Below are positions 42,134-50,528 of a DNA stretch of 64,000 nucleotides, one piece after another. Source of the stretch: G963667075 sp963667075 (lineage in GTDB: Bacteria; Pseudomonadota; Alphaproteobacteria; Micavibrionales; Micavibrionaceae); contig OY762938.1 in the NCBI GenBank assembly GCA_963667075.1, positions 1,426,001 to 1,490,000 on the forward strand, written 5' to 3'. Both the position numbers and the translations under genes were made by a program. Position 1 is the first letter of the stretch; each line of letters starts with the position of its first letter. The notes under the pieces were generated by a model that was not told the DNA's origin, searched no databases, and saw only the letters and a list, made by a program, of their open reading frames with translations.

Positions 42134-44137
42134 ATGACTAAGCAGGCGGTAAAGGAACAAGGCAAAGAACAACCTTCTTCGGAGGTTACTCTTCCGCGTC
42201 TTATTCTTTCAGAAGAGGGATGCTTTTCCTATGCTGGAAAGCGTTTTCTGTCTTTGTATAAACTGTCTGAAGAAGAGGTGCTTGGTACGGCGTTTCTGGA
42301 TATTTTTAGCTTTGATCCCGGCGAAGATGTGTTTAGACGTGATGCGGTTATGTTTGGCCGAAATGATACTGCGCTTCCATGGCCGCGTACTTTACGTTCT
42401 GGCATGCACAAGGTGCTATTCAGGAAAAAAGAGCCGGTTGAGGCAGAAGAAAAATGCCATTTTTTTCACTTTACGCCGGTTACATTGCCTGACGGACATT
42501 TCTATCTGGTGGCATCTGTTGCGGATCGTGAACAAAAGGCTGTCAAAGTGGAGGAGGTTTTCTCCAGCGATATTGAGCAGCTTCTCCAAAAAGCAACAGA
42601 GGCTGAAAATAATGGAAAGATTGGCACAGAAACACATGCGGGAGAGCTTCGACATTTCCTGAATATGTCTCATGATCTGATGTCGACATCAGAAATAAGC
42701 GGGCGTTTTTTGCGCGTGAATGCGACGTTTAACAAAATACTCGGCTATAGCAGCAACGAACTGCGTGGTATGAATTTTCTTGATCTTGTTCATCCGCATG
42801 ATCGTGCGGCGGTGCGGCCTATTGTCAGGAGTTTGATGCGCAGCGATGAAGCGGCTGAAGGGCAGGTTGTTGATTTCGAAGCGCGAATTATGGCTAAAGA
42901 CGGGGCAGACCACATTATGGCATGGTCTCAAAAGCGCAGCAATGGTCTGCTTTACTTTGTTGGCAGGGATTTGACCGAAATCAAAAAGAACGAACAGGTT
43001 TTGCTGCGCCATCAACGCCAACTCTCAGAAGCGCAGGCCATTGGTCATATCGGTCATTGGTACTGGAAAATTGGGGCGGGTAGTCTGAACTGGTCTGATG
43101 AAATTTACCGTATCTTCGGTCTTAAGCGGGATGTGTTTTCTCCTACGATTGAGGCTATACAATCCTGTTTGCATCGTCAGGATGTGGGGCGTATGATGCA
43201 GACTTTCCAGAGAGCACTGATTGAAAAAAAGGACTATGAGACTGATTTCAGGATTTTATCGCCTGAGGGACATGTTTGCCACGTGCGTTTGCAAGGCCGC
43301 TGTGAAACGGATCATAATGAGGAAATTGTTGCGCTGTTTGGTGTTATGCAGGACATTACCGCACGCATGGAACACGAGCGCGAACTCAGAAAAGCAAAGG
43401 AGTCAGCTGAGCGTGCTTACGCAGCAAAGTCCCAGTTTCTTGCGAATATGAGCCATGAGCTCCGCACGCCTTTAAATGCGATTATTGGTTTTTCCGAGAT
43501 GATGCAAAAGGAGATTCTCGGCCCCATAGGCACCAAAGCTTATCTGGAGTATATTGACGGTATTCGGGATAGCGGTGGCCATTTGCTTGATCTGATTAGT
43601 GATATTCTTGATATGTCGAAGATCGAGGCCGGTAAGTATGAGCTAGATCTCGAAAAGATCAGAGTGTCGAAAATTGTTGATTCTGTCACCCATATGATGG
43701 GTGGAAAGGCGCATGATGCCGATGTTAAAGTTACTCTTGATCTGGCTGAAGATGAAAAAGAAATTATTGCGGATCGCCGTGCCATTAAACAGATTCTCTT
43801 AAATCTTCTCTCGAATGCGGTCAAGTTTACAGAGCCGGGTGGGGCTGTGACGCTTAAAACAGATAATCGGGAGCATATTGTTTCTATTACAGTCTCTGAT
43901 ACCGGGATTGGTATTCCGGCAAACAAGTTGCGCAGCATTACGAACCCCTTTGAGCAGGCCGCAAGCCATTATACCCGTGAGCATGAAGGCACTGGCCTGG
44001 GGCTGGCTATTACAAAGGATCTGGTGGAGCTTCACGGTGGCAGCCTCCATATTGATTCGACCGTTGGTGTCGGCACAACCGTAACGGTCCGGTTGCCTTA
44101 TGATGCCTCTAAAACGCGTAAGGATAAGAAAAAATGA
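42134..44137 (+). CDS. PAS-domain sensor histidine kinase (PleC/DivJ-like)
   Basis: About 667 aa without clear membrane segments. PAS-like sensor modules occupy about residues 10-110, 180-290 and 310-420. The HisKA dimerisation domain has the phosphorylated His441 in FLANMSHELRTPLNAIIGF, followed by a stretch (SEMMQKEILGPIG) typical of the PleC/DivJ group. The ATPase has the N box LLNLLSNAVKF, DTGIGIP and HEGTGLGLAI. There is no receiver domain. It may phosphorylate DivK-like or other regulators of the CtrA network, an inference from similarity. I chose ATG 42134; an in-frame ATG at 42095 would add 13 residues. The following small gene overlaps by 4 nt. Confidence 0.92.
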   Translation: MTKQAVKEQGKEQPSSEVTLPRLILSEEGCFSYAGKRFLSLYKLSEEEVLGTAFLDIFSFDPGEDVFRRDAVMFGRNDTALPWPRTLRSGMHKVLFRKKEPVEAEEKCHFFHFTPVTLPDGHFYLVASVADREQKAVKVEEVFSSDIEQLLQKATEAENNGKIGTETHAGELRHFLNMSHDLMSTSEISGRFLRVNATFNKILGYSSNELRGMNFLDLVHPHDRAAVRPIVRSLMRSDEAAEGQVVDFEARIMAKDGADHIMAWSQKRSNGLLYFVGRDLTEIKKNEQVLLRHQRQLSEAQAIGHIGHWYWKIGAGSLNWSDEIYRIFGLKRDVFSPTIEAIQSCLHRQDVGRMMQTFQRALIEKKDYETDFRILSPEGHVCHVRLQGRCETDHNEEIVALFGVMQDITARMEHERELRKAKESAERAYAAKSQFLANMSHELRTPLNAIIGFSEMMQKEILGPIGTKAYLEYIDGIRDSGGHLLDLISDILDMSKIEAGKYELDLEKIRVSKIVDSVTHMMGGKAHDADVKVTLDLAEDEKEIIADRRAIKQILLNLLSNAVKFTEPGGAVTLKTDNREHIVSITVSDTGIGIPANKLRSITNPFEQAASHYTREHEGTGLGLAITKDLVELHGGSLHIDSTVGVGTTVTVRLPYDASKTRKDKKK

Positions 44138-44466
44138 TAGTAGCTATTTTTAACAAAGCGACGGTGGATGCTTATGGCCTGAGTGCGCTTCATAAGACGT
44201 TGGAAGATCTTATAGAGCCCTATAGATTGTTATCTATTAATAGTTTTGTTGTGGATGAAGAGGGCAATTTTCCTTGTTCTTTTGCTCTTAAGAATGACGT
44301 TGCTGTTGATAGAGCGCTCTCTAATGTGGCCCAAAATTTTAATGAGACACTGACAAATCCTGAAGTTCAAACATCTATTGTAACAGATGCAGCATCTCAC
44401 CCGTCTTTCGCGGAGGTTCCGCAACAGTACAGGCCTGATAGAGTTTTGGATGTCAGGTTAAAATGA
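44134..44466 (+). CDS. Hypothetical protein translationally coupled to the kinase
   Basis: I do not recognise this 110-aa soluble protein. It contains an alpha/beta pattern without cysteines or membrane segments. Its ATG overlaps the kinase stop by 4 nt, so expression is tied to the kinase and a role in the same signalling path is plausible. It ends 1 nt before the convergent SDR gene. Confidence 0.65.
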   Translation: MIVAIFNKATVDAYGLSALHKTLEDLIEPYRLLSINSFVVDEEGNFPCSFALKNDVAVDRALSNVAQNFNETLTNPEVQTSIVTDAASHPSFAEVPQQYRPDRVLDVRLK

Positions 44467-44467
44467 A

Positions 44468-45355
44468 CTAAAGACAGGATTCTAAGCCCGATTTGAAGCT
44501 TGGGTATTTCAGGGTTATGCCGAGCTCTTCTTTGATTTTGTCATTTTTTACACGCTTGTTTTCCGTATAAAAGCTTCTTGCAATAGGGGCGAGGTCTGCT
44601 TCGTAAAAGGAGACGAGCGGCGGTGGTTCGTAGTGCAGAAGTTTGCAGGCATATTCAATGACCTTATGACCCGGAGCATGATCATCATCGCAAACATTAT
44701 AGACACTGCCGGGGGAGGGGTGTTCAATAGAGGCTTTTAGGACCTGAACAACATCGTCGATATGAACGCGGCTAAAGGCTTGGCCGGGTTTGTCGATACG
44801 ACGGGCGACATTTGCTTTTACGGTATCTATCGCAGAGCGGCCGGGGCCGTATATGCCAGATAGTCTAAAAATATGGACAGGAATGTCGTGGTTTCTAAAG
44901 AGCGAATACCATTGTTGTTCGGCGGCGGCTCTTCTGGAGCCGCGAATGGTAGAGGGTTTAAGCTCTGACGTTTCGTCTACCCAGTCACCATCCCGATTAC
45001 CGTAAACGCTGGTAGAGGAGAGATAGCCAATCCATTCAATAGAGGAAGATTTTGCAATATCAGCGGCATGCGCCATGAAGGCTGGGCCGCCGTCTGAATA
45101 GGGTGGTGTTGAGATAAGCAAATGTGTTGTATCTCTCAAGGCGTGAATGGGATCGCCCAGCGGGTGATCGTAATCAAACAAATAGCCATCTATACCGGAT
45201 TCTTTGAGTTCCTGCTTTTTGTAGCGGTCGCGTGTTGTGCCGGCAATCTTCCAGTTGCCATCGTCTTTCAGCAGTTCCTTTGCCAGATGTTCTGCGCAGT
45301 AACCATAGCCAAAGCAAAAGAGCTTTTTATTATTATTATCGTCGCTCAAGGTCAA
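44468..45355 (-). CDS. NAD(P)-dependent epimerase/dehydratase-like protein
   Basis: A 295-aa Rossmann-fold protein of the extended SDR class (YeeZ-like). The nucleotide-binding motif is FCFGYGYCAEHLAKEL, with GYGYCA in place of GxxGxxG. The active-site-like region LSSTSVYG and a downstream FRLSGIYGPGR match the family, whereas the usual YxxxK is replaced by the sequence around EQQWYSL. The substrate is unknown. It overlaps the GST gene upstream by 4 nt, and the set rluB-rsmD-GST-SDR is one transcription unit. Confidence 0.82.
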   Translation of the reverse strand: MTLSDDNNNKKLFCFGYGYCAEHLAKELLKDDGNWKIAGTTRDRYKKQELKESGIDGYLFDYDHPLGDPIHALRDTTHLLISTPPYSDGGPAFMAHAADIAKSSSIEWIGYLSSTSVYGNRDGDWVDETSELKPSTIRGSRRAAAEQQWYSLFRNHDIPVHIFRLSGIYGPGRSAIDTVKANVARRIDKPGQAFSRVHIDDVVQVLKASIEHPSPGSVYNVCDDDHAPGHKVIEYACKLLHYEPPPLVSFYEADLAPIARSFYTENKRVKNDKIKEELGITLKYPSFKSGLESCL

Positions 45356-46020
45356 AAATCTACATTCTCATAGTGTTTGGATGGAGAGAGTCCTGGGACA
45401 CGATCCTCCAAAATGGGTTTAAAACTGGGGCGAGACTTGATGCGGGCATACCATTTTTTAGCATCTTCGTGCTCTTCCCACGGAATATCGCCAATATAGT
45501 CTATGGCCGCCAGATGAGAGGCGGCGGCTATATCTGCCAGAGAAAAGTTATCGCCAGCAAGCCAGTTCCTCTTTTCTGTCAGAAAGCCGATATAATCAAG
45601 ATGGTAATGGATGTTCGCATGTCCAGCCCGAATCGATGGGCCATGTGGTTCTCCTAATTTCAGGAAACGCTTCATCAGCTTTTCGCCAACGATGTTTTCG
45701 GTGACTTCCCTGTTGAATTTGTTATCAAACCAGTCAACGAGGCGCCGTGTCTCAGCCCTTTGAACGGGGTCTTTCCCGAGCAGGTTTTCGGCCGGATAGA
45801 CCTCTTCGATGTACTCACAAATAACAGAGTTATTGGCAAGGGTCGTGCCATCCTTCTCAATCAAAACCGGAATGTCACCGGCCGGGTTTAGAAGAAGGAA
45901 ATCAACACGGCGTTCCCAGATCTTTTCAATCTCCAGCCCGAAGTCGAGTTTCTTCTCGGTCAACGCGATGCGGACCTTATTAGAGAAGGGATGTATCCAA
46001 AGGTAATAGACTTTTCTCAT
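45352..46020 (-). CDS. Glutathione S-transferase family protein, FzlA-like
   Basis: About 222 aa with a thioredoxin-like N-terminal domain (YYLWIHPFSNKVRIALTEKK, then LNPAGDIPVLIEKDG and a SVICEYIEE glutathione-site motif) and an all-helical C-terminal domain (NWLAGDNFSLADIAAASHL). The C-terminal tail (DRVPGLSPSKHYENVDF) and the IWERRVDFLLLNPAG phrase remind me of FzlA, the GST-fold cell division protein that binds FtsZ in Caulobacter, but I cannot confirm this by alignment. I chose ATG 46020; the frame extends 15 codons further without a good start. Confidence 0.8.
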   Translation of the reverse strand: MRKVYYLWIHPFSNKVRIALTEKKLDFGLEIEKIWERRVDFLLLNPAGDIPVLIEKDGTTLANNSVICEYIEEVYPAENLLGKDPVQRAETRRLVDWFDNKFNREVTENIVGEKLMKRFLKLGEPHGPSIRAGHANIHYHLDYIGFLTEKRNWLAGDNFSLADIAAASHLAAIDYIGDIPWEEHEDAKKWYARIKSRPSFKPILEDRVPGLSPSKHYENVDF

Positions 46021-46088
46021 AGCATTGATGACTTTACCTGATACCGCATACGAAAAACAGTCCAAAATGCAGTTTATTTAGCAATGAA

Positions 46089-46643
46089 TTATTTTTTATT
46101 CCGGGCAAGGATGATGCGGGTGTCGCCATATTCTTTTTCTATCAGGATTTGTATGTGTTCTTCGAGGAGAAGACTCTCATTTTTGGCTGTTTCGATCAGG
46201 AAAACACTGTCTTCTTCTATCCAGTCGTTCTCCTTTAGTGTGATGATGGCAGGCAGAACGAGACCCTTATTGTAAGGAGGATCAAGAAAGATAAGGGAGG
46301 ATCGCTTCATCGAATGCAAGGGGAAGGGCAGTTTTGTTGAATCGGCCTTTAGGGTTCTTGCGCGGTTATCTGCGTTTAGTAACGTTATGTTTTCTTTGCA
46401 CAAATCAATAGAGCTTTTGCTTTTGTCGATAAAAATACAAAAGGCTGCGCCGCGCGAAAGGGCTTCGAGGCCGAGGGCCCCTGTACCACAAAAAGCATCA
46501 AGGACATAGGCATCCCTAACAAGGCCGCGGGAGTCAAGCATATTGAAGATAGCCTGTCTGACTTTATCAGAGGTTGGGCGTATGTCTTTACCTTTCGGGA
46601 GGTTTAAGGGGCGTCCACCATATAGGCCGCTTGTAATTTTCAT
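46089..46643 (-). CDS. rsmD: 16S rRNA (guanine966-N2)-methyltransferase
   Basis: A 184-aa SAM-dependent enzyme that methylates G966 of 16S rRNA. The N-terminal signature is KITSGLYGGRPLNLPKGKDI followed by RPTSDKVRQAIFNML. Motif I is VLDAFCGTGALGLEALSRGA and the catalytic motif is LDPPYNKG. Length is typical. Its start overlaps the rluB stop by 4 nt. Confidence 0.95.
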   Translation of the reverse strand: MKITSGLYGGRPLNLPKGKDIRPTSDKVRQAIFNMLDSRGLVRDAYVLDAFCGTGALGLEALSRGAAFCIFIDKSKSSIDLCKENITLLNADNRARTLKADSTKLPFPLHSMKRSSLIFLDPPYNKGLVLPAIITLKENDWIEEDSVFLIETAKNESLLLEEHIQILIEKEYGDTRIILARNKK

Positions 46644-47392
46644 GTTTTGTAGAATCCTGATATTTGTTCTTTTAGGGCTTTTTGCGGGAATTCCTTGATA
46701 CGGCCTCTTTCAAGCTTTCCTAGCTGGAAGGGGCCATAGGAAATGCGAATCAGCCGGTTAACCGTAAGGCCTGTATGTTCAAGTACGCGGCGTACTTCTC
46801 TTTTCTTTCCTTCAGACAGAGAGACCGATAACCATGCGTTTGAAGGGCCTTCATGTTCTATGACAGCGTCGATCGGTCCGTAACGTACGCCTTCGACAGT
46901 CACCCCCTGTTTGAGGCTTGCGAGTTTCTTAGGCTCAGGTTTTCCGTGAACGCGTACACGATATTTTCTGACCCATCCGGTCGAAGGCAATTCAAGATAT
47001 CTCGCAAGTTCGCCGTCATTGGTAAGCAGAATGAGGCCTTCTGTGTTCAGATCAAGCCGTCCGATACTGATCAGACGGGGCAGGCCTTCGGGCAGTTGTT
47101 CAAAAAGCGTTTTGCGGCCTTTTTCGTCTTTATGCGTTGTAACAACGCCCGCAGGTTTGTGATAAAGAAACAGCCGTGTTTTTTCTTTTGTCGGTAAGGG
47201 CGCATTGTCAACCAGGATTCTATCCTTGTCTGTGACGCTGAGCGCAGGACTTGAAAGCGTTTCTCCATTCACCGAAACACGTCCTTCTTCTATCCAGCGT
47301 TCGGCTTCCCGTCTGGAACACAGGCCGGCGCGTGCCATGACTTTGGCTATGCGCTCTCCCTCTTTTTTTATCTCTGGTCTTTCTTTTTTCAT
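46640..47392 (-). CDS. rluB: RluB/RsuA-family pseudouridine synthase
   Basis: A 250-aa enzyme that isomerises uridine in rRNA. The S4 RNA-binding domain comes first (VMARAGLCSRREAERWIEEG, RVSVNGE). The catalytic Asp is in IGRLDLNTEGLILLTNDGEL, and the KKREVRRVLEHTGLTVNRLI motif follows. RluB (23S U2605) is more likely than RsuA because of the length and the paired gene rsmD, which is often adjacent in Alphaproteobacteria. Divergent from tadA with about 22 nt between starts. Confidence 0.92.
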   Translation of the reverse strand: MKKERPEIKKEGERIAKVMARAGLCSRREAERWIEEGRVSVNGETLSSPALSVTDKDRILVDNAPLPTKEKTRLFLYHKPAGVVTTHKDEKGRKTLFEQLPEGLPRLISIGRLDLNTEGLILLTNDGELARYLELPSTGWVRKYRVRVHGKPEPKKLASLKQGVTVEGVRYGPIDAVIEHEGPSNAWLSVSLSEGKKREVRRVLEHTGLTVNRLIRISYGPFQLGKLERGRIKEFPQKALKEQISGFYKT

Positions 47393-47414
47393 GTTTGTTT
47401 TGTAAATATTCTTT

Positions 47415-47909
47415 ATGTTTAAGGAATATGATCTTACCTGTATGCACGCCGCATTGGAAGAGGCACGTAACGCTTATGAACGTGATGAAGTGCCGATCGG
47501 GGCTGTGCTTGTTGATCGCGCGCGCGGAGAAATCGTTGTGCGCGCCGGGAATCGTACGATTGAACAGGCCGACCCGACAGCACATGCAGAGATTCTTGTG
47601 CTTCGTGAAATGTGCCGGACGCTTGGCGTGCAGCGTTTGCCGGAATATGATCTGTATGTGACACTGGAACCATGTCCCATGTGTGCCGCAGCGATCAGCT
47701 ATGCGAGGATAGGCAGACTGTATTTCGGGGCGTCGGATCCTAAAAGCGGTGGCATTCTTCATGGACCGGCTCTTTATACACATAAGGCCCTTCATCATAA
47801 GCCACGTGTTGAACATGGTCTTTTGGCCGATGAATGCGGCCAGCTTTTAAAGGCGTTCTTTGCAGCCAAACGTCAGAAGAAAGGGGAGGCTACTCTTCCT
47901 TGTGCTTAA
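47415..47909 (+). CDS. tadA: tRNA-specific adenosine deaminase
   Basis: A 164-aa zinc enzyme that converts A34 to inosine in tRNA-Arg(ACG). His57 and Glu59 in HAEI are the zinc ligand and proton shuttle, with Cys87 and Cys90 in PCPMC completing the site. The GGILHGPALYTH stretch and size are typical. A start at 47442 is also possible. Its last 20 nt overlap the end of the convergent EAL gene. Confidence 0.95.
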   Translation: MFKEYDLTCMHAALEEARNAYERDEVPIGAVLVDRARGEIVVRAGNRTIEQADPTAHAEILVLREMCRTLGVQRLPEYDLYVTLEPCPMCAAAISYARIGRLYFGASDPKSGGILHGPALYTHKALHHKPRVEHGLLADECGQLLKAFFAAKRQKKGEATLPCA

Positions 47910-49173
47910 GAATGAATCGATGCGCGTCTTGAATATTCATGGGTTTTCCAAAGAAATAGCCTTGTCCCATTTCGCAACCCAGACCTTTCAGAAGCGCAAC
48001 ATCTTCTTCACGTTCTATCCCTTCTGCGACGACGTTTAAGTCAAAGTCATGGGCGAGATTAACGACGGCGCGCACGATATCAATACCTCTGGCGTCTGTT
48101 TCAATCTGCTGAATAAAGGAGCGGTCTATTTTTAGGACATCAATAGGAAATTTGTGCAAATAACCCAGGGAAGAATAGCCTGTGCCAAAATCATCAAGTG
48201 CAATGGTTATGCCGAGTGATTTTAGTTCTTTTAGAACGCGTTCAGCCACTTTCGGGTCGACGATAAAGGCACTTTCTGTAATTTCCAGCTTGATTTGTTT
48301 TGGATTAACGCCCGTGTCCTGCAGGATTTCGGTGACGGCAGAGACAAGATCGGTTTCTTCAAAGTTAATGCCTGACAAGTTTACACTAACGAACATATTG
48401 CCATTAATGTTCCCGGCGGTGTCATTAAGCAGAAATACTTCCTTACAGGCTTTTTCAAGCATCATATGGTCAAGATGTTGCACAACATGCGTGCGTTCTG
48501 CAACTGGCACGAAATCATTGGGGAAGACAAGGCCGCGTGTCGGATGATTCCACCGTATCAAGGCTTCAAAACCGGCGATATCTTTTGTGCGTAAATCAAT
48601 AATGGGTTGCAGAAAAGGGATGAACTCCTTGCGTTCCAGCCCCATTCTGAGTTCTTGTTCCAAAGACAATTTCTCAAGCGCTGTTTTTTGCTGGAGAAGC
48701 AAATTTTGCAAAACGTTTTTGTCGTCAGCTTCTTTGATCTTTGCCTCTATCTTGGCACTCGCTGTCTTGTGGCTTTTGCTCTCAAAAAATTCAGGCATCA
48801 TGATGCGGCTTATCTTGTAACGTTCTACAAGGATGTTGATAAAAAGAGCCAGCAAGGGATCTATATTCTCAATACGATCATTGATGAGTGTAGGAGAAAG
48901 GATAAAGACAAGACAATCTTCTGCGGCAACGGCTGTGGCCGTTCTTGGTCCCTGATCTATGAGCGCGTCTTCACCGAAAATTTCCCCCGGAGAGAGTGTC
49001 GTGAGCAAAACTTCGTCCGGTGTTTCATGGTTTTGTATGATATCGACTTTACCCTGATCTATAATATAGGCAAGATCCCGGCTTTCCGATTCTTTAAAGA
49101 ATACACTGCCGGCAGGCACAAAGGCACGCCGCACCATTGTGCTTTTTTCATCTTTTTCGTCTTCCTGGTACAT
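47890..49173 (-). CDS. cNMP-binding / EAL-domain phosphodiesterase
   Basis: A 427-aa soluble protein combining a cyclic-nucleotide-binding domain (residues about 15-115; core SPGEIFGEDALIDQGPRTAT) with an EAL domain (about 180-427), joined by a helical linker. The catalytic motif EAL is intact at Glu203 (GFEALIRW), and the metal-binding DDFGTGYSS and the later lysine motif DVLKIDRSFI are present, so c-di-GMP hydrolysis is likely. The cNMP domain may gate the activity by cAMP or another nucleotide. There is no GGDEF domain. A Met at residue 13 is another possible start. Confidence 0.9.
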   Translation of the reverse strand: MYQEDEKDEKSTMVRRAFVPAGSVFFKESESRDLAYIIDQGKVDIIQNHETPDEVLLTTLSPGEIFGEDALIDQGPRTATAVAAEDCLVFILSPTLINDRIENIDPLLALFINILVERYKISRIMMPEFFESKSHKTASAKIEAKIKEADDKNVLQNLLLQQKTALEKLSLEQELRMGLERKEFIPFLQPIIDLRTKDIAGFEALIRWNHPTRGLVFPNDFVPVAERTHVVQHLDHMMLEKACKEVFLLNDTAGNINGNMFVSVNLSGINFEETDLVSAVTEILQDTGVNPKQIKLEITESAFIVDPKVAERVLKELKSLGITIALDDFGTGYSSLGYLHKFPIDVLKIDRSFIQQIETDARGIDIVRAVVNLAHDFDLNVVAEGIEREEDVALLKGLGCEMGQGYFFGKPMNIQDAHRFILKHKEE

Positions 49174-49209
49174 GTGCTGACAACTATTTGTTCTTATTTT
49201 TATTTGTTC

Positions 49210-50502
49210 TCATTTCTCTGAAGAAGCGCGCCATCCAATATCGTTTCTGTAGAAACCGTCTGGCCATGTTATTTTTGAAGCGGCTTCATAAGCGTTGTTT
49301 TGTGCATCCGGTATCGTGTTACCCAAAGCGGTAATCCCAAGAACTCTGCCGCCTGTATTTACCATTTTTTCATCGCTGTTTTTACTGGTTCCTGCGTGGA
49401 AAACAAGCGTTTCAGGGCGCGATTCTGCTTTGTTTATGCCTTCAATAACGGTGCCTTTCGTGTATGAGCCGGGATAGCCATTGGAGGCCATGACAATGCA
49501 CAAGGCCGCTTTGTCATCCCACTGCGCGGCCGTGATAGTGTCGAGGCGGCCTTCTGCTGTCCTGAGCAGAAGATCGCATAAATCGTTTTTGAGGCGCATC
49601 ATAATCGGCTGGCATTCCGGGTCGCCAAAACGCACATTATATTCGAGCAAATAAGGCGTGCCATTTACGATCATAAGGCCGGCATATAATACACCCTGAA
49701 AAGGGCAGCCTTCTGCAGCCATGCCTCTGACGGTTGGTTCCAGAATGTCCTTTATAATCGTCTCTTCCAGTCCATCCAGCATGATTCCGGCCCGGGCGGG
49801 GCTGTAGGCACCCATGCCGCCGGTGTTAGGGCCCTGATCGTTATCAAAGGCACGTTTGTGGTCCTGTGCGGATGTTAAGGGGAGAATGGTTTTTCCATCC
49901 GTAATCGCAAAATAGCTGACCTCTTCTCCTTCCAGAAATTCTTCAACGACAATAGAGGCACCTGCATCGCCGAATTCTTTATCCGAAAGCATCATGCTGG
50001 CGGCGTCTTTGGCTTCTTGTATGGTTTGTGCGATAATAACGCCTTTCCCTGCGGCCAGGCCATCCGCCTTGACGACGACAGGTGGAGTTTGTTGTTCGAT
50101 AAAGGCATGGGCTTTTTCAATGTCTGTGAAGTTTTCGCTGGCGGCTGTCTTTATATTGTATTTTTTGCACAAATTTTTCATGAAAATTTTAGAGCCTTCC
50201 AGTTGTGCGCCCTTTTGAGTTGGGCCGAAAACCGGTATATTTTCTTCTATCAGGCGATCAGCTAATCCTAGAACCAGAGGGGCTTCCGGGCCTATAACAA
50301 CAAGGCCAATATTTTTTTCTTTTGAAAACGAAACAAGGGATTCAACGTCATCTGCGGGAATAGCGATATTTTCAACGTTTGCTTCTTCCTGAGTGCCAGC
50401 ATTGCCGGGCGCAACATAAACAAGATCGCAAGACTCTGATTGTACGAGTTTCCACGCGAGTGCATGTTCCCGTCCACCACTTCCTACAACAAGTATATTC
50501 AT
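49210..50502 (-). CDS. purD: Phosphoribosylamine--glycine ligase
   Basis: A 430-aa cytoplasmic ATP-grasp enzyme, the second step of purine synthesis: phosphoribosylamine, glycine and ATP give GAR. The N-terminus MNILVVGSGGREHALAWKL, the ATP-grasp signature VVKADGLAAGKGVI and the QDHKRAFDNDQGPNTGGMGA motif are all conserved. Length is standard. It is downstream of putA on the same strand with 26 nt between, but unrelated by pathway. Confidence 0.97.
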   Translation of the reverse strand: MNILVVGSGGREHALAWKLVQSESCDLVYVAPGNAGTQEEANVENIAIPADDVESLVSFSKEKNIGLVVIGPEAPLVLGLADRLIEENIPVFGPTQKGAQLEGSKIFMKNLCKKYNIKTAASENFTDIEKAHAFIEQQTPPVVVKADGLAAGKGVIIAQTIQEAKDAASMMLSDKEFGDAGASIVVEEFLEGEEVSYFAITDGKTILPLTSAQDHKRAFDNDQGPNTGGMGAYSPARAGIMLDGLEETIIKDILEPTVRGMAAEGCPFQGVLYAGLMIVNGTPYLLEYNVRFGDPECQPIMMRLKNDLCDLLLRTAEGRLDTITAAQWDDKAALCIVMASNGYPGSYTKGTVIEGINKAESRPETLVFHAGTSKNSDEKMVNTGGRVLGITALGNTIPDAQNNAYEAASKITWPDGFYRNDIGWRASSEK

Positions 50503-50528
50503 TTCTCACTCTTTCTTTTTTTACTTTT

